From the NCBI GenBank assembly GCA_030537635.1, contig JAUNVM010000003.1, positions 56,000 through 109,523 of the forward strand: a stretch of 53,524 nucleotides of DNA, in the 5' to 3' direction. Below, one piece after another: positions 34,743 through 42,807 of this stretch. The position numbers and the translations under genes are program-made. Every line of letters starts with the position of its first letter. Position 1 is the first letter of the stretch. A model generated the notes under the pieces. It was not told the DNA's origin. It was given only the letters and a program-made list of their open reading frames with translations, and made no database searches. The stretch is from Flaviflexus sp. (lineage in GTDB: Bacteria; Actinomycetota; Actinomycetes; Actinomycetales; Actinomycetaceae).

Positions 34743-35924
34743 GTGGAAGCAATCCTGTTCCCATTTAAGTGGATCGAAGCGTGGATCATGAAGATCGTCC
34801 ACGAGGGCTTCACTCTGCTCGGCATGAGTGATGGTCCGGGGGCTGCCTGGGTGCTCGCGATCGTTGGACTGACGATCATCGTCCGCATTCTCATCATTCC
34901 GCTGTTCAAGAGGCAGATCCGCGCCCAGCGGGCCCAGCAGCTTATCCAGCCGGAGCTGAAGAAGCTCCAGAAGAAGTACAAGGGTAAGCGAGACACCTAC
35001 TCCCAGCAGCGCATGCAGGCGGAAATGCAGGCGATCTACAAGGATGCTGGCACCTCCCCCTTCGCCTCCTGCATGCCCCTGCTCGTGCAGATGCCGATCT
35101 TCTTCGCGCTCTTCCGACTCCTTCAGGCCCTGGCCCCGATTGCCCGCAACGAGGTCGATGGTATTGGCCCGATCGATCAGCAGCTTGCCTCCGACATCGA
35201 GGCCTCCACGGTCTTTGGAGCCCCGCTTTCCGCGTCCTTCCGCGAGCCCCTCATCGGCGGCGGCACCGAGTCGACGGTGAAGATCGTTGCCATGGTCCTC
35301 GTCGTCCTCATGTGCGTGTCCATGTTCATCTCCCAGCGCATGATTCTTACGAAGAACATGCCCGAGGAAGCGAAGTCCTCGGACAATCCGATGTACCGGA
35401 CCCAGCAGATGATGATCTGGATCTTCCCGGTCATCTTCCTTATCTCCGGTATCGCCTTCCCCATCGGCGTGCTCGTTTACTGGGTGGTCTCCAATCTGTG
35501 GGCCACCGGCCAGCAGCTCTACATGATCACCGTTGTCCCGGCCCCCGGCTCGGAGGCCTACGAGGCGAAGAAGAAGCGTGATCGGGAACGTCGCATTAAG
35601 AAGGGTCTTCCCCCCGAGGAACCGAAGACCACCGCCGTCGAGGACGAAGAGCCGCGCGGCCAGCGCCAGCAGCCCGTCGGCAAAAACCGCGCGAAGCGCA
35701 AGGGCATCTCCAAGGAAGAGGCCACCAAGCTTCCCGAGCCTCAGGCGCAGACGGGCGATGAAGCGGGCCAGCCCAAGAAGAAGAAGTCCAAGAAGCAGCG
35801 CCAAAAGCAGGCCCAGCAGGCTCAGGGCAATGCCAAGGACCCGAATGCCAGGGCGAAGGCGCGCGCCGAAGAGCGCCGGCGTGCCCGGCAGTCTAAGAAT
35901 AAGAAGAACCGCGGCAAGAACTGA
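34743..35924 (+). CDS. yidC: Membrane protein insertase YidC/Oxa1
   Basis: A 393-residue insertase. It has the core of YidC2-like proteins: a transmembrane helix at about 34-56, a cytoplasmic loop (QRAQQLIQPELKKLQKKYKG), helices around 105-125, 180-197 and 215-252, with the conserved arginine in R-x-L-I-I-P-L-F of the hydrophilic groove. The C-terminal 120 residues are highly charged (many Lys, Arg, Gln), a ribosome-binding type tail common in actinobacteria. The GTG start has AAGGA 11 bases upstream. It is not a lipoprotein version (no Cys-type signal peptide). The R3H gene follows after 15 bases. Confidence 0.96.
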   Translation: MEAILFPFKWIEAWIMKIVHEGFTLLGMSDGPGAAWVLAIVGLTIIVRILIIPLFKRQIRAQRAQQLIQPELKKLQKKYKGKRDTYSQQRMQAEMQAIYKDAGTSPFASCMPLLVQMPIFFALFRLLQALAPIARNEVDGIGPIDQQLASDIEASTVFGAPLSASFREPLIGGGTESTVKIVAMVLVVLMCVSMFISQRMILTKNMPEEAKSSDNPMYRTQQMMIWIFPVIFLISGIAFPIGVLVYWVVSNLWATGQQLYMITVVPAPGSEAYEAKKKRDRERRIKKGLPPEEPKTTAVEDEEPRGQRQQPVGKNRAKRKGISKEEATKLPEPQAQTGDEAGQPKKKKSKKQRQKQAQQAQGNAKDPNARAKARAEERRRARQSKNKKNRGKN

Positions 35925-35939
35925 CCGGAAGAGGGAAAC

Positions 35940-36503
35940 ATGTCTGAGAACATCGACCACGACGAGCTCGTCAAGAAGCTCGATAAGGAAGGCGATATCG
36001 CCGCCGACTACCTCGAGGAGCTTCTCGACATCGCCGATCTTGACGGGGATATCGATATTGCCGTCGAGGCCGACCGCGCCGCCGTTGCCGTTGTGACCGA
36101 GGGGGGTGCAGATCGGCGTCTGCGTCGCCTTATCGGCAAGAATGGAGAGGTCCTTGATGCTCTCCAGGAGCTCACTCGCCTCGCCGTCCAGACGGCCACC
36201 GGGGAGCGCTCCCGTCTCATGCTCGACATCGACAAGCACCGGGCCAAGCACCGCGAGGAGATCGCCGAGCTCGCCCGGGACGTTGTGCGCGAGGTCAAGG
36301 AAGATAATGTCACCATCGAGCTTGAGCCTATGAACGCCTTCGAGCGTAAGGTCGTCCATGACGTGGCCGCCGAGGCCGGGCTGTACTCCGATTCCGAGGG
36401 CATGGGACCTGACCGCCACGTCGTCGTCCATCCCGAGCCGCCCACTGCCGATTCCGATGGCGATGACGAGGCCGAGCAGGCGGATGAGGACGGCGACGCC
36501 TAA
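35940..36503 (+). CDS. jag: KH/R3H-domain RNA-binding protein (Jag/KhpB)
   Basis: A 187-residue protein with an N-terminal acidic region, a KH domain (about 50-110, with the GxxG-type loop LIGKNGEVLDALQ) and an R3H domain (about 110-165) in which MNAFERKVVH and the R-x-x-x-H spacing are seen in DIDKHRAKHREE and beyond. A highly acidic tail (from 170) completes it. KhpB/Jag binds RNA and affects cell division and envelope synthesis in Gram-positive bacteria. It follows yidC as in most genomes and is followed by rsmG with no spacing. Confidence 0.92.
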   Translation: MSENIDHDELVKKLDKEGDIAADYLEELLDIADLDGDIDIAVEADRAAVAVVTEGGADRRLRRLIGKNGEVLDALQELTRLAVQTATGERSRLMLDIDKHRAKHREEIAELARDVVREVKEDNVTIELEPMNAFERKVVHDVAAEAGLYSDSEGMGPDRHVVVHPEPPTADSDGDDEAEQADEDGDA

Positions 36504-37130
36504 ATGAGGCTCGATGACGCCCCGGTCGACGGCCCGGAGCTCTTCGGAGATGCCTGGGACCAGCTCGACACCTATGCCCAATTGCTGTGGGATGAGGGGG
36601 AAGAGCGGGGACTCATTGGCCCACGTGAGCTTCCCCGCCTCTGGGGCCGCCACATCCTGAACTGCACCGCGGTCAACGACTTTATCGATGAACGTGCGGT
36701 TTGTCTTGATATCGGATCGGGTGCCGGGCTGCCGGGTATCGTCCTCGCCACCACTCGCCCCGACACCCACGTGCACCTCGTCGAATCGATGGAGCGGCGA
36801 GTCGAATGGCTTCATGAAGTCGTCGACAGACTATCCCTGACAAACGTTACTATTCACCGCGCTCGCATCGAAGATCTCCACGGTGATTTCTCCGCCCCCG
36901 TAGTGACCGCACGGGCCGTAGCCGCCCTGAAGAAGCTGGTGCCGATGGCGATGCCAGTGCTCAAATCTGGTGGCAAGCTGGTCGCCCTCAAGGGGCGCAG
37001 AGCCGGCGAAGAGATCGAGGCGGCAACGTCAGTCTTCCGGAAGAACAAAGTTGCCTGGGTCGATCTCCACGAAGTCGAGGTCAAAGGCACTGACGAGAAG
37101 ACGCACGTCGTCGTTGCGGCTAAGAAATAG
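36504..37130 (+). CDS. rsmG: 16S rRNA (guanine527-N7) methyltransferase
   Basis: A 208-residue S-adenosylmethionine-dependent enzyme that methylates G527 (E. coli numbering) of 16S rRNA; loss gives low-level streptomycin resistance. The SAM-binding motif CLDIGSGAGLPGIVLA is followed by VESMERRVEWL and the TARAVAALKKL motif, and KGRRAGEEI lies near the catalytic face. The ATG directly follows the jag TAA with no gap. After the gene begins the 1.1-kb parS-rich region. Confidence 0.96.
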   Translation: MRLDDAPVDGPELFGDAWDQLDTYAQLLWDEGEERGLIGPRELPRLWGRHILNCTAVNDFIDERAVCLDIGSGAGLPGIVLATTRPDTHVHLVESMERRVEWLHEVVDRLSLTNVTIHRARIEDLHGDFSAPVVTARAVAALKKLVPMAMPVLKSGGKLVALKGRRAGEEIEAATSVFRKNKVAWVDLHEVEVKGTDEKTHVVVAAKK

Positions 37131-37247
37131 GAAATCACACCGGCACCTCGCAGTTGCTCGATATCCCTTCGACCGGCGGAGGCCTCGCCCGATGACCGGT
37201 CACCCCAGCACCTAGCGGTTCCTCGGCAGTTGACAGTTCGTAGCGGC

Positions 37248-37263
37248 AGTTTCACGTGAAACA
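37248..37263. other. parS site 1
   Basis: AGTTTCACGTGAAACA, one base different from the consensus palindrome TGTTTCACGTGAAACA. It starts 118 bases after the rsmG stop. Confidence 0.9.
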
Positions 37264-37333
37264 TTCGAAATCGGCATCGACCTCGCTATAGTTTTGCGCC
37301 CCGGCAGCAATTCCTTGCTGGCGCATTCTGAAT

Positions 37334-37349
37334 TGTTTCACGTGAAACA
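37334..37349. other. parS site 2
   Basis: Perfect TGTTTCACGTGAAACA palindrome, 86 bases from site 1. It is the predicted binding site of the ParB encoded at 39.2 kb. Confidence 0.95.
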
Positions 37350-37893
37350 CATGGTGCCGCACCCTCACCTGAGGGCGCAGCTGATGCACAGCCGCATATA
37401 CGATGCCTATAAGACCATCGAGGTCCGACGATGTGCGTGCCAATCTTCATTATTCCTCCGCGGCGCACACAACGGTGTACGCGCCGTCATCTGCATTGTG
37501 TCGATCATTGGATGAGGATTCGCAAGGTGGAGCTATCAGGACTCAATGGCCGACTGGGCGATGCTGTTGCCAAATCGGTTAGCTGCCGGGTGCAGGCCTT
37601 AGCCCAAGGCAATGAATTCCGGTCGCAACGCATGCTCTCGATATCGGCCCACTAGCCCGCCATCGCCTCTGAGACGTCAATCCTAAGATGCATAAGAGAA
37701 GACATCCGCCAGCTTTCGCGAGACAGCGGTGTTAGGAATAGTGAGCGCACCAGTGAATCCGATACGCCTTCGAAGGGCGGCGCGGCCCGTATTATTTGCA
37801 CACGCGACCGTACGGGAGCAGTGCTAGCGAAGTGGTGGATTGAAGCCTTGGCTTCGCGGATAGCGGCTTTATCTCTTTTCGAAGTGAGAACAA

Positions 37894-37909
37894 TGTTTCA
37901 CGTGAAACA
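37894..37909. other. parS site 3
   Basis: Perfect TGTTTCACGTGAAACA palindrome. It begins the second, denser group, in which sites recur at 86-109-base steps. Confidence 0.95.
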
Positions 37910-37995
37910 TCCCAACGACCATCTCGGTGCCGAGAGTCATTGGCAGAGAGTCCTTGAGTGGCGGACAGGTCGTGCAGCTTGGATGGAGTGACACG

Positions 37996-38025
37996 CCATG
38001 AATGTTTCACGTGAAACATTCATGG
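37996..38025. other. parS site 4 in an extended 30-bp palindrome
   Basis: The perfect parS core (38003-38018) is extended by AT and the arms CCATGA/TCATGG, so the whole 30 bases are a perfect palindrome. It is the most symmetrical of the seven sites and could extrude or bind a second dimeric protein. Confidence 0.95.
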
Positions 38026-38098
38026 GCTGACTGATCATACAGAGTGGCGTCACCGGGCCCCGATCCGCACCGACGATCGTGAAGGGAGAGGGCGTCGA

Positions 38099-38114
38099 CG
38101 TTTCACGTGAAACG
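38099..38114. other. parS site 5
   Basis: CGTTTCACGTGAAACG, still fully palindromic but with C-G instead of T-A at the outermost pair. Confidence 0.9.
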
Positions 38115-38184
38115 AATGGATCCGACGACGAGGAAAGCCGGCATTGGAAAGGTCAGAAGAGTTGGGGGTCGCTTTCGCAAGCGA

Positions 38185-38200
38185 TGTTTCACGTGAAACA
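38185..38200. other. parS site 6, upstream of the parA promoter
   Basis: Perfect TGTTTCACGTGAAACA. It ends 28 bases before the predicted -10 of parA, so ParB bound here could repress parAB. Confidence 0.95.
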
Positions 38201-38228
38201 TAGAGGGAAGTTCTGTCTCTTTGGCGGG

Positions 38229-38234
38229 TACAAT
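38229..38234 (+). promoter_or_regulatory. Possible -10 element of parA
   Basis: TACAAT lies 27 bases before the GTG start. No good -35 sequence is present at the right distance, and parS site 6 covers the region just upstream. Confidence 0.4.
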
Positions 38235-38260
38235 GGGTGGAGTTCATCGAAGGAGGACGT

Positions 38261-39199
38261 GTGGCAGATCCACTGAGAGCGCGCAGGACTGCGAAGGCGA
38301 CAGACACAGCTGAGGATAAGGCCTCCGGCTCCGGATCGCCCATCGCAGACGCCCTCACGAGCGCGCGATCTGCCCGGGCTCGGTTAGACAAGCTCACCTT
38401 CCCGCGACCGTCATCCACACGGATCATCACCGTCGCCAATCAAAAGGGCGGAGTTGGCAAGACGACAACCGCCGTTAATTTGGCTGCAGCTTTGGCTAAG
38501 CATGGGCTTCGGGTACTGGTTATCGACGCTGATCCGCAGGGCAACGCCTCCACAGCGCTTGGTGTGGAGCATCGAGCCGGAACGCCATCGATCTACGAAA
38601 TTCTCATCGAGGGCATGCCGATGGCGGAGGCTGTCAAGCAGTCGACGGACATCGAGTCTCTCTACGTAGTTCCTGCCACGATCAATCTCTCGGGTGCAGA
38701 AATCGAGCTCGTGTCCGTTGTTTCACGTGAAACGGTCCTCAAGCGTGCGCTCACCGGATATCTCGAGGGTCTCGACAGCGGCGAGGCCTATGACTATGTC
38801 TTCATTGACTGCCCGCCGAGCCTTGGCCTGCTCACCATCAACGCGATGGTGGCAGGGGAAGAGGTTCTCATTCCGATCCAGTGCGAATACTACGCCCTGG
38901 AAGGACTCAGCCAGCTGCTGAAGAACATCCATCTGGTTGCTGGCGCGCTCAACCCCGACCTTCGACTGTCAACGCTCGTTCTGACCATGTTTGACCGGCG
39001 GACAAATTTGGCAAACGAGGTCGCACACGACGTTCGTTCTCACTTCCCCGAGGAGACGCTCAACACCAAGATTCCGCGTTCCGTCAGAATCTCCGAGGCG
39101 CCGAGTTTCGAACAGACTGTTATTACTTACGATCCCACATCGAGTGGCGCGATTGCCTACGAGCAGGCCGCCTATGAGATAGCAAAACGAGGAGTCTAA
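38261..39199 (+). CDS. parA: Chromosome partitioning ATPase ParA
   Basis: A 312-residue ParA/Soj ATPase that moves ParB-parS complexes. The deviant Walker A KGGVGKTT (62-69), ADPQGN and VFIDCPPSLGLLT motifs are intact. A 50-residue basic N-terminal extension precedes the ATPase core. The GTG at 38261 is selected because AAGGAGG lies 4 bases before it; the longer frame from 38237 has no such signal. Codons 154-158 (Val-Ser-Arg-Glu-Thr) coincide with a parS sequence at 38719-38734, so a ParB site is built into the gene. parB follows 2 bases later. Confidence 0.97.
   Translation: MADPLRARRTAKATDTAEDKASGSGSPIADALTSARSARARLDKLTFPRPSSTRIITVANQKGGVGKTTTAVNLAAALAKHGLRVLVIDADPQGNASTALGVEHRAGTPSIYEILIEGMPMAEAVKQSTDIESLYVVPATINLSGAEIELVSVVSRETVLKRALTGYLEGLDSGEAYDYVFIDCPPSLGLLTINAMVAGEEVLIPIQCEYYALEGLSQLLKNIHLVAGALNPDLRLSTLVLTMFDRRTNLANEVAHDVRSHFPEETLNTKIPRSVRISEAPSFEQTVITYDPTSSGAIAYEQAAYEIAKRGV
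38719..38734. other. parS site 7, inside parA
   Basis: TGTTTCACGTGAAACG, one base off consensus, lies within the parA coding sequence and encodes the tail of Val-Val-Ser-Arg-Glu-Thr. It is the only member outside the gap. Confidence 0.9.
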
Positions 39200-39201
39200 T
39201 T

Positions 39202-40215
39202 ATGGCTGAAAAGCGTCGCGGTTTGGGCAAGGGAATCGGAGCGCTCATTCCGGAGCCCCCGCAGGGTGGGTCAAGGGACCGGCCGATTGATGTCTTCTTT
39301 GGTGAGCGCAAGGTCGATCAGCGTCCAGCCGACAAGGAGATGTCGGCCAAAGCCGAGCCGGAGGCTACGGACCTGGCCCCGGTCCCGGGGGCGGTCTTTG
39401 CCGAACTGCCCATCACACAGATCGTTCCCAACCGTGCGCAGCCGCGAACCGTCTTCGATGAAGATGATCTGACAGAGCTCAGTGACTCCATTCGCGAGGT
39501 CGGAATCCTGCAGCCAATCGTCGTACGGCCGAAGGATGACGAGGGCACCTACGAGCTCATCATGGGTGAACGCAGGTGGCGCGCGGCTGGCAGGGCCGGT
39601 CTAGAGCTTGTGCCCGCCATTATCCGGGAAACCTCGGATGGTGATCTGCTTCGAGATGCCCTGCTAGAGAACCTCCACCGGGCCCAGCTCAATCCATTGG
39701 AGGAGGCCTCGGCGTACCGCCAGCTTCTCGACGATTTTGGCTGCACGCAGGAGGAGCTGTCGGTACGAATCGCCCGCTCGCGACCCCAGATCTCGAATAC
39801 CTTGCGGCTGCTGAAGCTTCCACCGCTCGTGCAGCGCCGCGTTGCCGCGGGCGTGCTGAGCTCGGGCCATGCGCGGGCTCTGCTGGGTCTCACCGATCCC
39901 GCCGCCATGGAGCGGCTAGCGCAACGAATCGTGGCCGAGGGCTTGTCGGTGCGCGCGGTTGAGGAGCTTGTTGCGTTGGGGGATGAGCCTCAGGAGGCAG
40001 CGGCCCGCAGGCCCCGCCAGCGCCTCCACGTCGCGGAACTTAACCACTTGGCTGACCGGCTCGCCGACAAGCTCGACACCAGAGTCAAGGTGTCGATGGG
40101 CTCGCAGCGAGGCAGGATGACGGTGGAGTTCGCATCGGTTGATGACCTCAATCGGATTCTTGATGTGCTCTCGCTGACCAGCGATCGAGTACCGGAGGAC
40201 CGGGACGAGGCGTAG
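39202..40215 (+). CDS. parB: Chromosome partitioning protein ParB
   Basis: A 337-residue CTPase and DNA clamp that loads at parS and spreads. The start KRRGLGKGIGALIPE is the conserved ParA-interacting N-terminus. The CTP-binding domain has LQPIVVRP and GERRWRAAGRAG; the helix-turn-helix region has QLNPLEEASAYRQLL and RSRPQISNTLRLLKLP; the C-terminal dimerisation domain ends near 330. AGGAG lies 7 bases before the ATG. Its targets are the seven parS sites around and within parA. It ends 164 bases before a strong bidirectional terminator. Confidence 0.97.
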   Translation: MAEKRRGLGKGIGALIPEPPQGGSRDRPIDVFFGERKVDQRPADKEMSAKAEPEATDLAPVPGAVFAELPITQIVPNRAQPRTVFDEDDLTELSDSIREVGILQPIVVRPKDDEGTYELIMGERRWRAAGRAGLELVPAIIRETSDGDLLRDALLENLHRAQLNPLEEASAYRQLLDDFGCTQEELSVRIARSRPQISNTLRLLKLPPLVQRRVAAGVLSSGHARALLGLTDPAAMERLAQRIVAEGLSVRAVEELVALGDEPQEAAARRPRQRLHVAELNHLADRLADKLDTRVKVSMGSQRGRMTVEFASVDDLNRILDVLSLTSDRVPEDRDEA

Positions 40216-40379
40216 CCCAACCGCGGACAGAACGGACATAAAGACCTGTTTAGTTGTCGTATGAAGCGGTTTAATAGTCTACAGTGACTCTTGTGGCGGT
40301 ACGATCGTTCGATAGCTAATCGTGGATTGTCTGGGACCGAGAAGCGCCGGAACGGCGCGGGTCAACGCTTCCGTGACGG

Positions 40380-40408
40380 TGAATGAGGGCCCCAGGGGCC
40401 CTCATTCA
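40380..40408. terminator. Bidirectional terminator between parB and ddl
   Basis: A near-perfect hairpin: TGAATGAGGGCCC and GGGCCCTCATTCA pair over 13 bp around CAG. It lies between two convergent genes. There is no T tract on either side, but the stem is strong and symmetric. The preceding part of the 232-base gap (40216-40379) is otherwise featureless. Confidence 0.7.
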
Positions 40409-40447
40409 GGTGGTGAGCTAGTGGCCGCGCGGACGGCCCTGACGACC

Positions 40448-41425
40448 TCAGCCCTGGGAACCGGTGTTATCGGGGCCGGAGAGGGCCGCTTCAATGAGAT
40501 CCGCGTAGATCTCGTGCAAGGGAATATCCTGCTCTTGGGCGTAGGCATGGGCTGCCTGCGGGAAGAGCGAGGTTTCGGTCATGCCGGGGGCGATATTGAT
40601 GTCGATAAACCACGGAGTGCCAGCTTCATCGACAATGATGTCGGCGCGGGACAGGTGGCGCAGGCCGAGGGCTTCGTGGGCGGTGAGGGCGAGGTTCTTA
40701 CAGTCGTCGAGGACCTCAGCATCAAGTCGGGCTGGCACGAAGTACTCGCAGCGGCCGGGATTGTATCGCGCATCGTAGTCATAGGCGCCTTCGGTGACGA
40801 TTTCCACCGGGGGCAGAGCCTTGGGACCGTCACCCGAATCCACGACGGAGACGGCTACCTCGCGGCCCTTGATGAACTGTTCGATGAGCACCTGATCTCC
40901 GTAGGCAAAGGAATCCACCATGGCACCGGGCAGATCCTTCGGATCGGTGACGATATTGACGCCGAGGGCCGAGCCGCCGGCTGCGGGCTTGATGACTACC
41001 GGGAAACCGTACTTCGAGGAGACAAGCTCGAGAATTGAGGTGGCGCCGACCTCGCGGAAGAGTGACTGCGGAAGGCACGTGGATTCCGGTACCGGACAAC
41101 CTCCGTTGGAGAGGATCGCGCCGGCGACGGCCTTGTGGAAGCTCAATCGGGCTCCTCGTGCGGTTGCCCCCACGTAGGGCAGGCCGGTGAGCTCGAGAAG
41201 ATCCTGGAGGGAACCATCCTCACCCGTGGTGCCGTGAATAAGCGGCCACACCACATCCGGGTTAATGGCGGTGAGGCGCTGCAGCAGGGTTGAATCGACA
41301 TCGAGAAGGCGCACATGGCACCCTCCATCGGCCAAAATGGCGGACATGCGCCGGCCCGAACGCAGGGAGACCTCGCGTTCGTGGTTGAGTCCTCCGGCGA
41401 GAATGGCAACGGTACGCGGGCTCAT
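40448..41425 (-). CDS. D-alanine-D-alanine ligase-like ATP-grasp enzyme
   Basis: A 325-residue ATP-grasp ligase. The N-terminal domain begins with TVAILAGGLNHEREVSLRSG, resembling the Ddl pattern for substrate binding (GGxxxERE-S). The ATP-grasp has PVVIKPAAGGSALGV and the magnesium site FIDINIAPGMTETSLFPQ (N-x-x-P-G-M-T). D-Ala-D-Ala ligase supplies the dipeptide for peptidoglycan. A genome may have a second Ddl elsewhere, in which case this copy could be specialised; the placement beside an aminotransferase and a thioredoxin reductase is typical for actinobacteria. AAGGAG lies 5 bases before the ATG. Confidence 0.85.
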   Translation of the reverse strand: MSPRTVAILAGGLNHEREVSLRSGRRMSAILADGGCHVRLLDVDSTLLQRLTAINPDVVWPLIHGTTGEDGSLQDLLELTGLPYVGATARGARLSFHKAVAGAILSNGGCPVPESTCLPQSLFREVGATSILELVSSKYGFPVVIKPAAGGSALGVNIVTDPKDLPGAMVDSFAYGDQVLIEQFIKGREVAVSVVDSGDGPKALPPVEIVTEGAYDYDARYNPGRCEYFVPARLDAEVLDDCKNLALTAHEALGLRHLSRADIIVDEAGTPWFIDINIAPGMTETSLFPQAAHAYAQEQDIPLHEIYADLIEAALSGPDNTGSQG

Positions 41426-41433
41426 GTGTCTCC

Positions 41434-42774
41434 TTAGCGGGTCTGTGCCTGCGGATATTCCACGGCATTGTGAACGTGGTCGGTGCGATGGTCGACCCCA
41501 AAGATCTCAACGAGCTCGGCCTCGGCGCGCACCACCGTCGATAGTCGCCGAACGCCCTCGCGAATCTGCTCCGGGGTCGGGTAGCAGAAGGACAGTCGCA
41601 TGTGATCGCGTCCCTGACCATCCGCGTAGAACGCGGTACCCGACACGTAGGCGACGAGATTGGTGACGGCGCGCGGCAGCATGGCCTGAGCATCCAGCCC
41701 CTCGGGAAGCTTGACCCACGTGTAGAAGCCGCCGGCGGGGCGGGTCCACGTCGTCTCCGGCAGATATTCCTCAAGGGCTGCCATCATGGTGTCGCAGCGC
41801 TCGCGGTACATGCCCCGATATTCCTTAACCTGGCCGTACCAGTCGTAGGTGGTGAGGTATTCGGCGATGGAGAGCTGACCAACCTTGGAGGGGGACAGCA
41901 TGGCGTTTTCGGCGGCGAGGATGAGCCGCTGGGTCACCGCATGCGGGGCGTGCGCCCATCCGATCCGATAGCCCGGCGCGAGCATCTTCGAGAAGGAGCC
42001 GAGGTAGACCACGGCATCCGGATTGAAGGACTTGAGGGCGGGCAGCGGATCGGAATCGAAGCCGAGCAGCCCGTAGGGATTGTCCTCGAGGATGATGACG
42101 TGGTGGCGCTGGCAGATCTCGATGATCTGCGGGCGTCGCTCCAGGGACAGGGAGATTCCGGCCGGGTTATGGAAGTTTGGGACCGTGTAGAGGAACTTCA
42201 CCGGCTTGCCGAGGGCCTCGAGCCGGCTGAGGGTGTCCTCGAGCTGTTCGGGGATGAGTCCGTCTTCGTCCATCGGGGTGTGCACGACCTCGGCCTCGTA
42301 GGCGCGGAAGACACCCAGAGCACCCACGTAGGAGGGGGATTCGGCGACGATGACGTCACCGGGATTGATGAACACCTCGGCCATGAGATCGAGGGCCTGC
42401 TGGGATCCCGTGGTGACGACGATGTCGTCGGGGTGGGCGCGGATCCCGTCGTACTTCATGACCTCGACGATCTGGGTGCGCAGCTCTTCTTCGCCCTGGC
42501 CTCCGCCATACTGCAGGAAGGCGGGACCGCGGTCGCGGATGAGTCGCGCGGTCATGTCCGCCAGGAAATCCAGCGGCAGGCTCTGAATGTTGGGCATGCC
42601 GCCGGCGAGGGAGACCACCTCGGGACGGTTCGCAACGGCAAAAAGGGAGCGCACCTCCGAGGCTCGCATGCCGAGGGCCCGATCGGCGTAGCAGTCGTAC
42701 CACGGGTCGAGTCGGGTACCGGCCGGAGCCTCACCACCAGATGATTGGTTGGGGTGGTTCGGCATATCCGTCAT
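41434..42774 (-). CDS. PLP-dependent class I/II aminotransferase
   Basis: A 446-residue fold-type I aminotransferase. The family motifs LAGGMPNIQSLP, QYGGGQGEEELR, TTGSQQALDLM, PNFHNPAG and the PLP lysine in GSFSKMLAPGYRIGW are present, the set typical of the 2-aminoadipate/multisubstrate aminotransferase branch (LysN-like, related to MocR C-terminal domains). A 35-residue N-terminal extension rich in polar residues is present. No DNA-binding domain is fused, so it is not a MocR regulator. AAGGAG lies 5 bases before the ATG. It follows the thioredoxin-like gene after 33 bases and precedes the Ddl-like gene by 8, so the four genes trxB-Trx-aminotransferase-ddl probably form an operon. Confidence 0.87.
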   Translation of the reverse strand: MTDMPNHPNQSSGGEAPAGTRLDPWYDCYADRALGMRASEVRSLFAVANRPEVVSLAGGMPNIQSLPLDFLADMTARLIRDRGPAFLQYGGGQGEEELRTQIVEVMKYDGIRAHPDDIVVTTGSQQALDLMAEVFINPGDVIVAESPSYVGALGVFRAYEAEVVHTPMDEDGLIPEQLEDTLSRLEALGKPVKFLYTVPNFHNPAGISLSLERRPQIIEICQRHHVIILEDNPYGLLGFDSDPLPALKSFNPDAVVYLGSFSKMLAPGYRIGWAHAPHAVTQRLILAAENAMLSPSKVGQLSIAEYLTTYDWYGQVKEYRGMYRERCDTMMAALEEYLPETTWTRPAGGFYTWVKLPEGLDAQAMLPRAVTNLVAYVSGTAFYADGQGRDHMRLSFCYPTPEQIREGVRRLSTVVRAEAELVEIFGVDHRTDHVHNAVEYPQAQTR

Positions 42775-42807
42775 GGTGTCTCCTTCAATCGATCCTCATT
42801 AAGTCTG

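Larger units (their letters stand above)
37131..38260. other. rsmG-parA gap: parS-rich, gene-free
   Basis: This 1,130-base stretch has no convincing gene. Short frames of 60-75 codons exist on both strands but they have no ribosome-binding sites and several are created by parS itself, which reads as FHVKH. By eye its G+C is lower than that of flanking genes. It contains six parS sites in two groups (37248-37349 and 37894-38200). The function is likely a centromere-like ParB loading zone plus the parA promoter. I see no other feature in 37350-37893. Confidence 0.75.

Noticed and set aside
34725..36815. 696-codon minus-strand frame
   Set aside because: Antisense of yidC, jag and rsmG, which are unambiguous; composition is typical of a high-G+C shadow frame.
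37294..37655. Small plus-strand frames of 73-74 codons after rsmG
   Set aside because: No ribosome-binding site, composition unlike neighbours, and one runs through a parS site.
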